Assembly (NCBI GenBank): GCA_016219185.1
Contig: JACRBZ010000066.1
Coordinates: 62,001 to 126,000 of the forward strand
From: Deltaproteobacteria bacterium
GTDB taxonomy: Bacteria; Desulfobacterota; Desulfobacteria; Desulfobacterales; Desulfatirhabdiaceae
DNA: 64,000 bases
Reading direction: 5' to 3'
The notes beneath the pieces were generated by a model. It was given only the letters and a program-made list of their open reading frames with translations, had not been told where the DNA came from and ran no database searches. Made by a program: the position numbers and the translations under genes. Each line of letters starts with the position of its first letter. The stretch's first letter is position 1. Below, in pieces: positions 1-9,908 of the stretch.

Positions 1-2
1 AC

Positions 3-662
3 ACATCCGAAGGACTCGATCCGGAAGTGTCCATTGCCGTGGGCCGCGCCATTCAAACCCTTAAAGACCTGGGGGTCCGCTGCGTCGATGTTTCGCTTCC
101 CCATACCGAATATGCCGTTGCCGCCTATTATGTCATCGCCCCCTGCGAGGCCAGCTCCAATCTGGCCAGATATGACGGCGTCAAATACGGTTTCAGGGAC
201 AAAACAGCCGGCACCCTGATGGAAATGTACCGAAACACCCGCTCCAAGGGATTTGGTCCCGAGGTTCAGCGCCGGATCATTCTGGGAACCTATTCCCTTT
301 CCGCGGGATATTATGATGCCTATTACGGCAAGGCTTCCCAGGTCCGGACCCTGATCATGGACGACTTTAAAAAGGCGTTTCAGCAGTGCGATGTTCTGAT
401 CTCGCCGGTTGCTCCCACGCCGGCCTTTGCCATCGGCGAAAACACGGATGACCCGCTCACCATGTATCTGTCGGACGTGTTCACGCTTTCGGCGAATCTG
501 GCGGGAATTCCGGGCATGTCCGTGCCCTGCGGTTTTTCCGAAAAAGGGCTTCCCATCGGACTTCAGCTCATGGGTCCGCATTTCAGCGAGGGGAGCCTTT
601 TAAAGATCGCATACCATTTTGAACAGACAACCGATTTTCACAATAAAAAGGCGATATTATGA
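3..662 (+). CDS. gatA: Aspartyl/glutamyl-tRNA amidotransferase subunit A, C-terminal part (truncated by window start)
   Basis: Frame open to the window edge ([17 protein letters not shown]...); amidase/GatA C-terminal motifs [43 protein letters not shown]. Confidence 0.92.
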   Translation, partial: TSEGLDPEVSIAVGRAIQTLKDLGVRCVDVSLPHTEYAVAAYYVIAPCEASSNLARYDGVKYGFRDKTAGTLMEMYRNTRSKGFGPEVQRRIILGTYSLSAGYYDAYYGKASQVRTLIMDDFKKAFQQCDVLISPVAPTPAFAIGENTDDPLTMYLSDVFTLSANLAGIPGMSVPCGFSEKGLPIGLQLMGPHFSEGSLLKIAYHFEQTTDFHNKKAIL

Positions 663-844
663 CAACCATTCTCCCCGAAGGCGAAGATTTGAGAAAAGCA
701 ACCCGATGGATCACCGAGGAGCGCGCGGCTTATCCCCAGAAAACCATCAAGGAGCTGATAGAAGGCGCATGTTTGAAATTTGATCTTTCCCCCCTGGATG
801 CTGAATTTGTCGAACGGTTTGTTCGGGAAAAGCTCTTTAAGTGA
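659..844 (+). CDS. Small conserved hypothetical protein between gatA and mutL
   Basis: 61-aa ORF overlapping the gatA stop (ATGA) and ending 3 nt before mutL; same strand. Confidence 0.6.
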   Translation: MTTILPEGEDLRKATRWITEERAAYPQKTIKELIEGACLKFDLSPLDAEFVERFVREKLFK

Positions 845-847
845 ACC

Positions 848-2668
848 ATGTCCAGAATCCGCATCCTTCCCGAAATTCTCTCCAATAAAATCGCGGCAGG
901 TGAAGTGGTTGAACGCCCGGCATCCGTGGTTAAGGAGTTGATTGAGAATTCCCTGGATGCCGGAAGCACCCGGATTGTGGTTGAGGTTGAAAAAGGCGGA
1001 AGATCCCTGATCCGGGTCAGCGACAACGGCAGCGGCATGAGCCGGGACGACGCCTTGTTGTCCATCGAACGGTATGCCACCAGTAAGCTCTATTCGGACA
1101 GCGATCTTTTTGCCATCGACACCCTGGGATTCAGGGGAGAGGCCCTTCCCAGCATTGCCTCGGTATCCAAATTGACGCTGGTCACACGGGAAGAAGCAGC
1201 GGAATGTGGCACGGAAATCGTTCTTGAAGGCGGAAAGCTTCTGAAAGTGCTGGAAACCGGCTCTCCCATCGGTACCCAGGTCACGGTCAAACACCTGTTT
1301 TTCAACACCCCGGTCAGGCAGAAATTTTTAAAAACCATTCCCACGGAAATGGGGCATATTTCGGATGTGATTTCAAACATGGCCCTGGGCTGGCCGAAGA
1401 TTCACTTCAAGCTTATCCATAATGGGTCAATTCTCCAAAACTGGTCTGCGGCGGCAGACCCGGCCAGCCGGATCACCGACATTCTCGGCAAGGATTTTGG
1501 CTCCGGCCTTTTCCCCGTCAAAACCGATTTTCACGAAAAAATCGAAAACGACGGCGTTTCTCTTTCAGGCTGGATGTCACTTCCCCGAATCACCCGAGCC
1601 ACTTCACAGGGTATTTTCGTTTTTGTCAACGGCCGCATGGTTCGCAGCCGGATGGTTCAGCATGCCTTGATTCAGGCTTACGGCGGGCGTCTGATGAAAG
1701 GGCAGTTCCCGCTGGCGGTCCTGTTTATAACGGTTCCCTGCGACCAGGTGGATGTCAATGTTCATCCATCAAAACAGGAAATCCGTTTTTCCCGTCAACA
1801 GGACATTTATGACGCCATTGTTGCCGCGGTTTCAGCCGGGCTTTCCCATGAAGAAAAACCGTCCTGGACCCCGTCCAAACCCCAAGGTCCGACAGCCATA
1901 TCCGAGGAACCGGTTCGAGCTGAAAAAAAATACCCTTACATCATCCCTGCTTCTGACAATAGAGCCCCCGCCACAGTGGCAGACTTGAAATCCGACCGGG
2001 CATCCGCGTCCGCGCAGACGCCTGATCCGCCGGTCCCCTTCAGGCCGCTGAGGCCAAAGGATCAGCCGCAGTTATGGGAAACACCGCAGTCCGTTAATTT
2101 AAATCCCATCGGCCAGTTCTTTGACTCTTACATCATCTGTGAGTCCGGTGAGAATCTGATTCTGCTGGATCAGCATGCGGCTCACGAGCGGATTCTTTAT
2201 GAGAAACTGGCGGACAAGTCCGTGGAACGCCGGATCCCGATCCAGCGGCTCCTGATTCCGGAAACCCTGGATATAGGTTACCGCCAGGCCCTGATCCTTG
2301 AAAAACTCATTCCGGATCTTTGCCAGTACGGATTTGAGATAGAGCTCTTCGGGAAAGATTCATTTGTGATCAAATCCGTACCCATGATCCTATCCGGCAG
2401 GGAAATCAAGCCCCTGGTGATCGAAATGGTGGATCGCATCATGGAGACCGGTTTGACGGCAAACTTGGAAAAATCCCTGGACGCCTGCCTGAAGCTGATG
2501 GCCTGTCACGGCGCCATTCGGGCCAATCAGTCCCTGACCCTTGCGGAGATGGCAACCGTGATCAAGGATCTTGAAGCCTGCAGGATTCCCGCTCATTGTC
2601 CCCATGGCCGGCCCACATGGATTCAGTGGCCCAGACAGGAGATCGAACGGTTGTTCAAACGGACATGA
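848..2668 (+). CDS. mutL: DNA mismatch repair protein MutL
   Basis: IRILPEILSNKIAAGEVVERPASVVKELIENSLDAGS, GFRGEALPSI, C-terminal QHAAHERILYE and ACHGAIRANQSL / CPHGRPTW. Confidence 0.97.
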   Translation: MSRIRILPEILSNKIAAGEVVERPASVVKELIENSLDAGSTRIVVEVEKGGRSLIRVSDNGSGMSRDDALLSIERYATSKLYSDSDLFAIDTLGFRGEALPSIASVSKLTLVTREEAAECGTEIVLEGGKLLKVLETGSPIGTQVTVKHLFFNTPVRQKFLKTIPTEMGHISDVISNMALGWPKIHFKLIHNGSILQNWSAAADPASRITDILGKDFGSGLFPVKTDFHEKIENDGVSLSGWMSLPRITRATSQGIFVFVNGRMVRSRMVQHALIQAYGGRLMKGQFPLAVLFITVPCDQVDVNVHPSKQEIRFSRQQDIYDAIVAAVSAGLSHEEKPSWTPSKPQGPTAISEEPVRAEKKYPYIIPASDNRAPATVADLKSDRASASAQTPDPPVPFRPLRPKDQPQLWETPQSVNLNPIGQFFDSYIICESGENLILLDQHAAHERILYEKLADKSVERRIPIQRLLIPETLDIGYRQALILEKLIPDLCQYGFEIELFGKDSFVIKSVPMILSGREIKPLVIEMVDRIMETGLTANLEKSLDACLKLMACHGAIRANQSLTLAEMATVIKDLEACRIPAHCPHGRPTWIQWPRQEIERLFKRT

Positions 2669-2718
2669 CCGCTTACAATCATCGCTGAAAGCTTGCGGCC
2701 GTTAACCCTGGAAAGGAA

Positions 2719-3837
2719 ATGACCATGCAATTTCAAATGCCTGCCTTTCACGCTCCGGATTTCAGCCGCCCGGAACTTCAAAATGCCCCCTGCGTAAGTT
2801 TCTGCCCGGCGCCGGCAAATGGCGTTGCCCCGGATAACTACCACGCCACATCGATATATCCCGAATACCTGCAAATCGAAAAAGGCAACTGGGTCCTGCT
2901 TGAAAAATCCCGAATGGATTGCGTGGTGGTGCTCGGGTCCGGCAATGGCCTTACGGTTACGGAGCTTCGGCGTTTAAATGCCGGCGACCTGGTTGCCTGC
3001 GGCAGAAGCGAAAACGGCGAGGACGGCATTCTGGTTCACACCAAAGCCTTTGATTTTCCGGACCATATGGCCGAAAAATTCGCCTTCCGGTCCCATCTGA
3101 CCCGCGAAACCTCTTTTTCCATTGACTATGATGAGCTGTACCGGTTGATTCATCACGAAAAAGAGCACGGATTCATCGTGTGGGTTCTGGGGCCCGCGAT
3201 CGTCTTTGACCAGGATGCCCGAAACGCTTTTGTCTCACTGATTGAAAACGGCTATGTCCAAGCGCTTCTGGCGGGAAATGCCCTTGCCACGCACGATGTG
3301 GAGGGCGCCATTTTCGGAACCGCGCTGGGTCAGGAAATTTACTCCAAGCGAACGCTTCCGCTGGGCCATTACAAACATCTGGATGCCATCAACCGGATTC
3401 GGTCGGCAGGCTCCATTGAAAAAGCCATTGAAGCGGGACTGGTTCAAAACGGCATCATGCATGCGGTTACCTTAAACCACATTCCCTATGTTCTGGCAGG
3501 CTCCATCCGGGACGACGGACCCCTTCCCGAAGTCACCGGAAACGCCTACGATGCCCAGAACCAGATGCGGGAGCTGACTCAAAAAGCCACGACGGTTATC
3601 GCCATGGCCACGCAGCTTCATACCATTGCCGCCGGCAATATGACGCCATCCTACCAGGTCATGGCGGATCAGCGGGTCAGACCCGTCTATTTTTATTCGG
3701 TGGATATGTCGGAGTTTGCCGCCAGCAAGCTGGCGGACAGGGGGTCTCTCACCGCCAGATCCATTTTAACCAATGTCCAGGACTTTGTGGTCACGGTGGA
3801 AAGAGGACTTCGGGACCGGTTCTCCTGCCCCCCTTGA
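2719..3837 (+). CDS. LOR/SDH-domain (TIGR00300-like, archaeal-type ornithine cyclodeaminase-like) protein
   Basis: 372 aa; NGYVQALLAGNALATHDVEGAIFGTALGQ, NHIPYVLAGSIRDDGPLPEV resemble the LOR/SDH bifunctional-type C-terminal domain. Confidence 0.7.
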   Translation: MTMQFQMPAFHAPDFSRPELQNAPCVSFCPAPANGVAPDNYHATSIYPEYLQIEKGNWVLLEKSRMDCVVVLGSGNGLTVTELRRLNAGDLVACGRSENGEDGILVHTKAFDFPDHMAEKFAFRSHLTRETSFSIDYDELYRLIHHEKEHGFIVWVLGPAIVFDQDARNAFVSLIENGYVQALLAGNALATHDVEGAIFGTALGQEIYSKRTLPLGHYKHLDAINRIRSAGSIEKAIEAGLVQNGIMHAVTLNHIPYVLAGSIRDDGPLPEVTGNAYDAQNQMRELTQKATTVIAMATQLHTIAAGNMTPSYQVMADQRVRPVYFYSVDMSEFAASKLADRGSLTARSILTNVQDFVVTVERGLRDRFSCPP

Positions 3838-3864
3838 CTGTTTTTTCAAAACTGGATGCGTTTG

Positions 3865-4749
3865 TCAGGTGGCCAGGGCGACTCGCCCGCGATGGGCCAG
3901 GAATCCTTCAACGCCGAAGATAATCAGCGCGATCCATACGATCCCGAAGCCGATGAGTTGATCGTGGTTGAACGGTTCCCGATAGATCAGCACCCCGATC
4001 AAAAATTGCAGGGTGGGGGTGATGAATTGCAGGATTCCCACAAGGGAGAGCGGGATGCGCTGCACCGCCGATGCAAACATCAGAAGCGGAACGGTTGTTA
4101 TCAGTCCCGCGCCGGCCATCAGCAGATCGGATCCCGAGCCGGTATGCAGAAATGCCCCCTGGCCCATGCCGTCGGCGTGAACGAGATAGAGCAGGGCGGG
4201 CAGAAGCAAAATGCCCGTCTCCAGGGTCAGGCCGTAGAGAGCGCCAAGCGGGGCCGTTTTTTTGACCAGGCCGTAGAGGCCGAAAGAGAGCGCCAGTGTC
4301 AGGGCAATCCAGGGAAGTCTGCCATAGGTGAAGGTCAAATAGAGGACGCCCAGCGCCGATAGCCCGATTGGAACCCACTGAAAGGAGCGCAAGCGCTCGC
4401 GCAGGAAAATAACACCCAGAAAAATACTGAGCAGAGGGTTGATGAAATATCCCAGACTCGATTCGACGATAAAACCATTGTTGACGGCCCACACATAAAT
4501 CAGCCAGTTGATGCCGACCAGAAGCGCGGCGGCGGTGTAGACGCGGACAACCGACGGCTTCAGAGCGGCCATGCGAAACTCCCGCGACCGGCGCATGAAA
4601 AAGATGATGCCAACCAGAATGAGGCACGACCAAAAAATGCGGTGGCAAATCAATTGCAGCGCTGGGACATGCTTAAGCCATTTCCAATACAGCGGAAACA
4701 GCCCCCATATCACATAAGCTCCCGCAGCACGCCATGTTCCTTTGTTCAA
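3865..4749 (-). CDS. rarD: EamA-family transporter RarD
   Basis: 294 aa, MNKGTWRAAGAYVIWGLFPLYWKWL, multiple TM segments, NWLIYVWAVNNGFIVESSLGYFINPLLS. Confidence 0.9.
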   Translation of the reverse strand: MNKGTWRAAGAYVIWGLFPLYWKWLKHVPALQLICHRIFWSCLILVGIIFFMRRSREFRMAALKPSVVRVYTAAALLVGINWLIYVWAVNNGFIVESSLGYFINPLLSIFLGVIFLRERLRSFQWVPIGLSALGVLYLTFTYGRLPWIALTLALSFGLYGLVKKTAPLGALYGLTLETGILLLPALLYLVHADGMGQGAFLHTGSGSDLLMAGAGLITTVPLLMFASAVQRIPLSLVGILQFITPTLQFLIGVLIYREPFNHDQLIGFGIVWIALIIFGVEGFLAHRGRVALAT

Positions 4750-4892
4750 ATATCTCTCCTATAATGCCGCATCACAATAATAAGGTTGATCCGTATAGCA
4801 CCCTTTTAAACGCATAATTCGTTATAGTCAACTCTGTCGGTTCAGTGCTGGATTAAGCCGTATGGGTCAGCCGATTTCGATTCGCTTATTTG

Positions 4893-4985
4893 CTATCCCG
4901 TCACTTCCCTTACCGTGGCGACCAGATTCTTAATAGAAAACGGCTTCTGGATGAAGTGTAAGCCCGGGTCCAGTACCCCGTGATG
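4893..4985 (-). pseudogene. Remnant of a response-regulator receiver domain C-terminus (hybrid histidine kinase type)
   Basis: Minus-strand translation GVLDPGLHFIQKPFSIKNLVATVREVTG* carries the receiver K-P-F motif; no intact upstream ORF. Confidence 0.55.
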
Positions 4986-5047
4986 GGCGCGTTGGCATCC
5001 TGGCTAAGTCCCGGCCGTTCATTAATCTTCTTAAATTCGATACCCCT

Positions 5048-5170
5048 TTGGAGGCTGCAATATCACTCGGTATGAGCCGCAAAGGCCCGTGGAGACTGGC
5101 GCGAACGCTTGCAACGCTAATCGGCATGACCAATCAATGGCTAAAGAAACCCTTACCCGATTGGCCGGTC
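5048..5170 (+). pseudogene. Remnant of group II intron-encoded reverse transcriptase/maturase C-terminus
   Basis: AISLGMSRKGPWRLARTLATLIGMTNQWLK resembles the maturase C-terminal tail (..GYW/GPWRLxxT..GMTNxWLK..); isolated fragment. Confidence 0.5.
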
Positions 5171-5440
5171 AGTAAATGCAAGCATCTAATATGGAAAGCA
5201 CGTCTGAATGCAACTCATCGTTTCCATGTTCAATTCGTTTGGCGCGACGAGAATGGAAATCGACCGATTTCACCTGCTCAACCATGATAAAACCCGTCAG
5301 TTTGCTGTCTTTTGGGATAGGTACATGAAAAGGGAAGACGCGATCTGTGTTTGTTATTGGGCAAACAATCGCCAAACCGGTGCTTCGGTTGAACAGATCT
5401 TTGCTGACGACACAGAGGGATGCGGATAAGTGCATGGATA
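5169..5440 (-). pseudogene. MazF/PemK toxin C-terminal fragment
   Basis: VVSKDLFNRSTGLAIVCPITNTDRVFPFHVPIPKDSKLTGFIMVEQVKSVDFHSRRAKRIE..: MazF core and C-terminus without the N-terminal GDxxxxxFDPQxGHE segment. Confidence 0.7.
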
Positions 5441-5470
5441 CAACCTGACTCCACACGCAGGTCAGAATTT

Positions 5471-5815
5471 TCACAAATGAGATGTGGAGTCTGTATTGCG
5501 TATAACGTCAGCGATCCATGCATTTAAACTCTTACCCGAAGCTTTGGCTTGCGTTGCGGCTTTTTCGTATAAATCCTGCTGCAGACGCAGATTGAATCGT
5601 CCAGTGGAGCGTTTGCGAGGATTTACACCGTCTTCATTGCACATATCCAAAAAAACCTTCAAAGATTTGCGGCCTTCTTCGTGCAAGCCCTGGACAGTGG
5701 CGGCATAAAAATCCGCTCCGCCATTCAAGCCGATAAATTCACCCCGAAAGAGGTCGATGTCTGGATCGTATTGGATAACTGCTTTGTAACCGTCAATAAT
5801 CATAACATTGTTCAT
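5471..5815 (-). CDS. hicB: Type II toxin-antitoxin antitoxin, HicB family
   Basis: MNNVMIIDGYKAVIQYDPDIDLFRGEFIGLNGGADFYAATVQGLHEEGRKSL..; C-terminal GRFNLRLQQDLYEKAATQAKASGKSLNAWI RHH motif; overlaps hicA. Confidence 0.87.
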   Translation of the reverse strand: MNNVMIIDGYKAVIQYDPDIDLFRGEFIGLNGGADFYAATVQGLHEEGRKSLKVFLDMCNEDGVNPRKRSTGRFNLRLQQDLYEKAATQAKASGKSLNAWIADVIRNTDSTSHL

Positions 5816-6084
5816 GGTTTCACCCCGTGATCGTTTAACCATCTACGAACACTTTCAAGTGCCCCTTTATCGGTATTGGGAGATGGGTGTGGGCGATGAA
5901 ACACCCGTCGTTCGCCAAAGAGCTTTACCCCGACACGAGATCCTTCGCGTTCCGATATTTCTGCGCCGATATCCCTGAAAAGTGCCTCTATATCCAACCA
6001 CTTTACATTCGCACTTGTGGGACGGGCAAAGATAAGCTCGAGTATCTTGTGGAATTTGCGTTTCACGATAAATTTGTGTGCCAC
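5812..6084 (-). CDS. hicA: Type II toxin-antitoxin toxin, HicA family
   Basis: VKWLDIEALFRDIGAEISEREGSRVGVKLFGERRVFHRPHPSP..; directly upstream of hicB. Confidence 0.87.
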   Translation of the reverse strand: MAHKFIVKRKFHKILELIFARPTSANVKWLDIEALFRDIGAEISEREGSRVGVKLFGERRVFHRPHPSPNTDKGALESVRRWLNDHGVKP

Positions 6085-6319
6085 AAAATGGCATCATTGT
6101 CAAATTTCTTTTGGTTTTGAAGCATTAATTCTTCTGCTGAATTCTTGCTATCCGGACGCAGATGGGTGTTTACGGCAACGGCCGACACCAAGAAAGGCAA
6201 GCGACTTTACGAATTCGTGCGCCTCTGCTCCATAGCCCCCAATAAGGGTGTTCTTCTGAACTGCTTGAGCCGTATTAAGGGAAACTTTTAAGTACGATTC
6301 TTAGGGGGAAAGGGACTGA

Positions 6320-6466
6320 GAGGCCCCTGAGCTACCCGGTTTTCAAAAATTGTCCTTAAGGATACGCGGTCGCCACAGCCTAACGGATCTTGTGACACGT
6401 ATTCCAAAAAGCTACCAGCCCGGTGAAGTTGACTGGGGCGAGCCGGTTGGCAAGGAGGTTTGGTAG
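6320..6466 (+). pseudogene. MazE antitoxin C-terminal fragment
   Basis: EAPELPGFQKLSLRIRGRHSLTDLVTRIPKSYQPGEVDWGEPVGKEVW*: MazE C-terminus; frame is stopped (TGA) immediately upstream. Confidence 0.7.
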
Positions 6467-6565
6467 ATGCCGGCCTATATCCCAAGACAGGGGGACATCA
6501 TTGCGATCACATTTGATCCACAATCCGGTCATGAGCAAAAAGACCGACGACCCGTTTACCCGGGT
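6467..6565 (+). pseudogene. MazF toxin N-terminal fragment
   Basis: ATG abuts the mazE stop; MPAYIPRQGDIIAITFDPQSGHEQKDRRP is a MazF N-terminus, then homology ends. Confidence 0.7.
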
Positions 6566-6569
6566 GGTG

Positions 6570-7211
6570 CTATTTTAATTTCCTTGAGATATTTGAGAGG
6601 TCATTAAAATTACTTTCATATGTTCTTCTTTGACTTGGATGTTCGAAATCAATAAGCCACTTGTTCCCTGTCTTAAATAACCTTTCTGAAATAGGTTCTA
6701 TCTCATTGAAAATATATGGACAAAATTTAAAAGTGCTACAACAAACAATAATGTCAGGATTTATAATATCAATTTGTCTTCGAAGGTAATCTTTGTCATT
6801 AATTGCATATTTCTTTATATCTTCATCAACGCTATATGCTTCGTTATTATATTCTATTCTCTCAGCATGCTTTTTAATATTTACATATGCAATACATCGA
6901 TTAGGTTCTTCTTTAATCTCTATTGCTGAAGCAAAATCAGGTGTCCTGTCGTTAAATATTTCTGTAATAATAAACGTCCACATTCTCATCCTTCGCCAAA
7001 ATGTATTACTTGTTCCTTCAGGCCCTTTTTCCCCTCTAATGATGTGGAAGTGTCTGTAAGTTTCTTTAAGTAAAAACATAACCTTAGGATTAGCATTCGC
7101 CCATTCATCCTCTATCAAAATCCCGTCTTCACAAAATATTTTATATTCTTGGCGTTTTGCCTTCCATTCATTTAAAAGTGAACCCAATAATTCGTATCGA
7201 TTTTTATTCAT
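6570..7211 (-). CDS. Hypothetical protein (low-GC accessory gene)
   Basis: 213-aa ORF, markedly AT-rich relative to the window; IEDEWANANPKVMFLLKETYRHF, INPDIIVCCSTFKF; uracil-DNA-glycosylase-like fold is only a guess. Confidence 0.6.
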   Translation of the reverse strand: MNKNRYELLGSLLNEWKAKRQEYKIFCEDGILIEDEWANANPKVMFLLKETYRHFHIIRGEKGPEGTSNTFWRRMRMWTFIITEIFNDRTPDFASAIEIKEEPNRCIAYVNIKKHAERIEYNNEAYSVDEDIKKYAINDKDYLRRQIDIINPDIIVCCSTFKFCPYIFNEIEPISERLFKTGNKWLIDFEHPSQRRTYESNFNDLSNISRKLK

Positions 7212-7357
7212 GGCTGTTTTACTCCTTGCTTAGGAATTTCAATATAGGAGGGCAAACATATCTGTTGCCCTGACGAATCAATAAGTGCCATAACACCTGC
7301 GGCAACAATGCATGATGTAGTCTTCTTTTCTTTCTGTTGTATACAGAATTGGACGAT

Positions 7358-7579
7358 TCATGCACCAGGCCCTTCAAGAAGGTGAGTGACTCTATGACCA
7401 CAAACGGCGCAACTATAAGATCGCCATCTTTTACCACCCGAATAATTGATAATGCTGACAGCACTTCGGCAGTGTGAGCAAAGGACGTTTGCGAGAATTT
7501 TCTGTTGGAATTCCACAGGGATTGCTGTCCTAAATTTGGAGGCTTCTGGTGAAAATTGCCGTGGTTTTGATTCAGTCAT
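7358..7579 (-). CDS. Small zinc-ribbon-like hypothetical protein
   Basis: 73 aa with CSHC and CAVC pairs. Confidence 0.4.
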   Translation of the reverse strand: MTESKPRQFSPEASKFRTAIPVEFQQKILANVLCSHCRSAVSIINYSGGKRWRSYSCAVCGHRVTHLLEGPGA

Positions 7580-7928
7580 TACAATTGGCCTGTTGTGTCG
7601 CCAAGCTACTGTTTAAATGTTTTCAGGATAAAACTACTTTCTGTATCCCAGCAACTGGCTTCATTCTGTTTAACGTGAATAAGAAATTCAGATGTTCCCA
7701 TGTATGAATATCAGCATTTCAAGTCAACAACAATATTTTCATCCGGAAAGATTTGCTTCTGGTGGAGTATATTACCATAGACTGGCGCATGATCGTTCAC
7801 CCTGGATCACCGGGAACGTTTCAACCAATTTGTTCCGAGCTTTTCTGTTTGGGGAATCAGGTTTGCTGTTATTGACCCCTTGACAAAATATTGGCTCCTC
7901 GCATTCATACAGTGGGAAACCCTGTTGA

Positions 7929-9054
7929 TCAGATACTGGACCTATGTATTATCACTGGGGTTTCTTTGAAGAATCCCTCCTGCTTCCGCAGTTTTTCAAG
8001 CTCCTCTCCGGAAGCGATTTGCGTGGCGGTGCTGCCGCAATACCAGAACAGGCAGAGCACGGCATCATCGGTAAACTTCTCCCGCGTCCATTCCGCCAGC
8101 GGTTCAAATAAGTGTTTGATCCAAAGCTCCGCTCGGGTTTCATACCCCCAGCGCATTCTGTGGATTCTTTCCACATGGACCGTCGCGGAGGCACATGCTG
8201 CACTGGAAACGGCCATCCGGTGTCTGTTCTTCGTACAGGTCAAGATCCATAACGATATCATAGACCTCATTGCGGTAATACGCCAGGATCACGATGTCCC
8301 CTTTTTCGATAAAACAGCAGGAAATGTTTTCTGTGATTCCGTTGAAACGCATGCTGAAAGAGAAGTCATCTTCTTCAGCAAAGTAGGGCTCATGGCTGAA
8401 CAATTGCTTGTTATTTTCAAGCCATTTAAAAAAAAGTTTTTTCTGATAGAACTCCTTTACAGGCGGTGATTTTCGCCGGTTTCCTGCCAGTACCGTTTGT
8501 TGCAGGACCGTCAGGTAACGTGGAATCGGGGCATCCGGCGCAAACAGCTCGCATTCATGAAGATGGTCGTGATCCTTGCCACCCTTGCCGTACAGCACCA
8601 GATAGGAATCATCAGCAGCGTCAAGCATTCCACTTACACCCCCCATTTGTGCGACAAAGGCGGGATCGGGCGGCAAAGCTCTCACAACCCCCAGCACCAG
8701 TTTGTGATGACCAAACTGGACAATGTTACCCAGCTTAAAGCGGCAATCCGCTTCCATGCGGCCTGGAAAACAGTCGAACTTATTGTTGTCATAACCGCCG
8801 TGCATATTGCCATTTCGGTCGAAGATCGTTACCGGATAACTGTAGTCGCCCCGGTACTCCGACATGGGCTCAAGCCGGTAACAGAAAAGATAAGGCCAAT
8901 TGCCAGCAGGGTTGTTTTCTTTCAAAAAACCCTCAGCGCTGGATGCATCCGGGAAATCCCCGATAATGGTTCGACGCAACGGCTTTCCTGGTCGCGGTCC
9001 ATTCTTCTGCCAGAAAGCTGTGAGGCGGCAAAGACAGGTGTTTAATATATTCAC
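7929..9054 (-). pseudogene. Hypothetical protein gene apparently split by a frameshift
   Basis: 304-aa ORF (8140..9054) continues in another frame as 7929..8270 (..ASATVHVERIHRMRWGYETRAELWIKHLFEPLAEWTREKF..). Confidence 0.5.
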
Positions 9055-9113
9055 TGCTCGCCCTTTTCAAAAAAATCAAAGTTCGATGAATTTCTGAAGC
9101 CATTTATCGTTTT

Positions 9114-9374
9114 CTAAAACATATTCTTCTCATCTTTAAACTCAAATTTAACGCGATATCCACTATCGCCATCTTCGTCGCAATGATAATATTGCAATAT
9201 TGACTGCCTGATAGCAGCCAACATGCAAACTGGACAACCTTCGGAAAGTTCCCTTAAGTTATTTACGCCTTCTCCGTCACCTTTTCCAAGCGCAGATATC
9301 AACACGGCAATTGGTTTTTGCTCTAACCCTGTAATGTCACACATTTTACATTTTCCTCCGGGTTGTTTGTGCAT
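9114..9374 (-). CDS. Small cysteine-containing hypothetical protein
   Basis: 86 aa ORF with CKMCDITGLEQKPIAVL and CPVCMLAAIRQSIL. Confidence 0.45.
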   Translation of the reverse strand: MHKQPGGKCKMCDITGLEQKPIAVLISALGKGDGEGVNNLRELSEGCPVCMLAAIRQSILQYYHCDEDGDSGYRVKFEFKDEKNMF

Positions 9375-9563
9375 GAGCTTTCGTGTCGTTTAATACGATC
9401 GCCGTTACACCCTGATTTTTTTGCAAAAGTCACAATAAAACCTCCAAACTTGTTTCTTTTTCATTTCCTACCTTCCTCTTGGCTGATTTCGCTCTTGCTT
9501 TTTCATAGATATCCTCTTAATTTTGCGATGACCTGATCAGGGAATCGCTACCAATAAAACGAA

Positions 9564-9907
9564 CTATATGCTTAGGAGACAATTCCCGCAACACCGGCCA
9601 CAGCCGTGTTCCGGAACTGCCGGATATCCCAGAAGCGCGTTGATATCGCGCTTGAGCTTGCTTTCCGCCTTTACTTTCAATTGATCGGAAAGGGATATGA
9701 TGATCTGGGTATGGTCCGGGCTGTTCAGGCGCAGAATAGCCGGACAGGCGCCCGGATGGCTGACCATGATATCCCGAAGCCTGAGCAGGGTCTCCCGCTG
9801 GATCCGGGACAGATCCAGGTTCACAAAAAGGGTTGCGGCCCAGGTTTCATCGGCCTTTTCCTGGGGAATCAGGGTTTTCGCCAGGATTTTGACCGCTTCA
9901 GCTTTTT
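9564..9907 (-). pseudogene. DNA polymerase III alpha subunit (DnaE) C-terminal fragment
   Basis: Minus-strand translation EKAEAVKILAKTLIPQEKADETWAATLFVNLDLSRIQRETLLRLRDIMVSHPGACPAILRLNSPDHTQIIISLSDQLKVKAESKLKRDINALLGYPAV: DnaE C-terminal tail only. Confidence 0.8.
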
Positions 9908-9908
9908 C

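Noticed and set aside
8497-9045. 182-aa plus-strand ORF
   Set aside because: Antisense to a longer, more protein-like minus-strand ORF (8140..9054).
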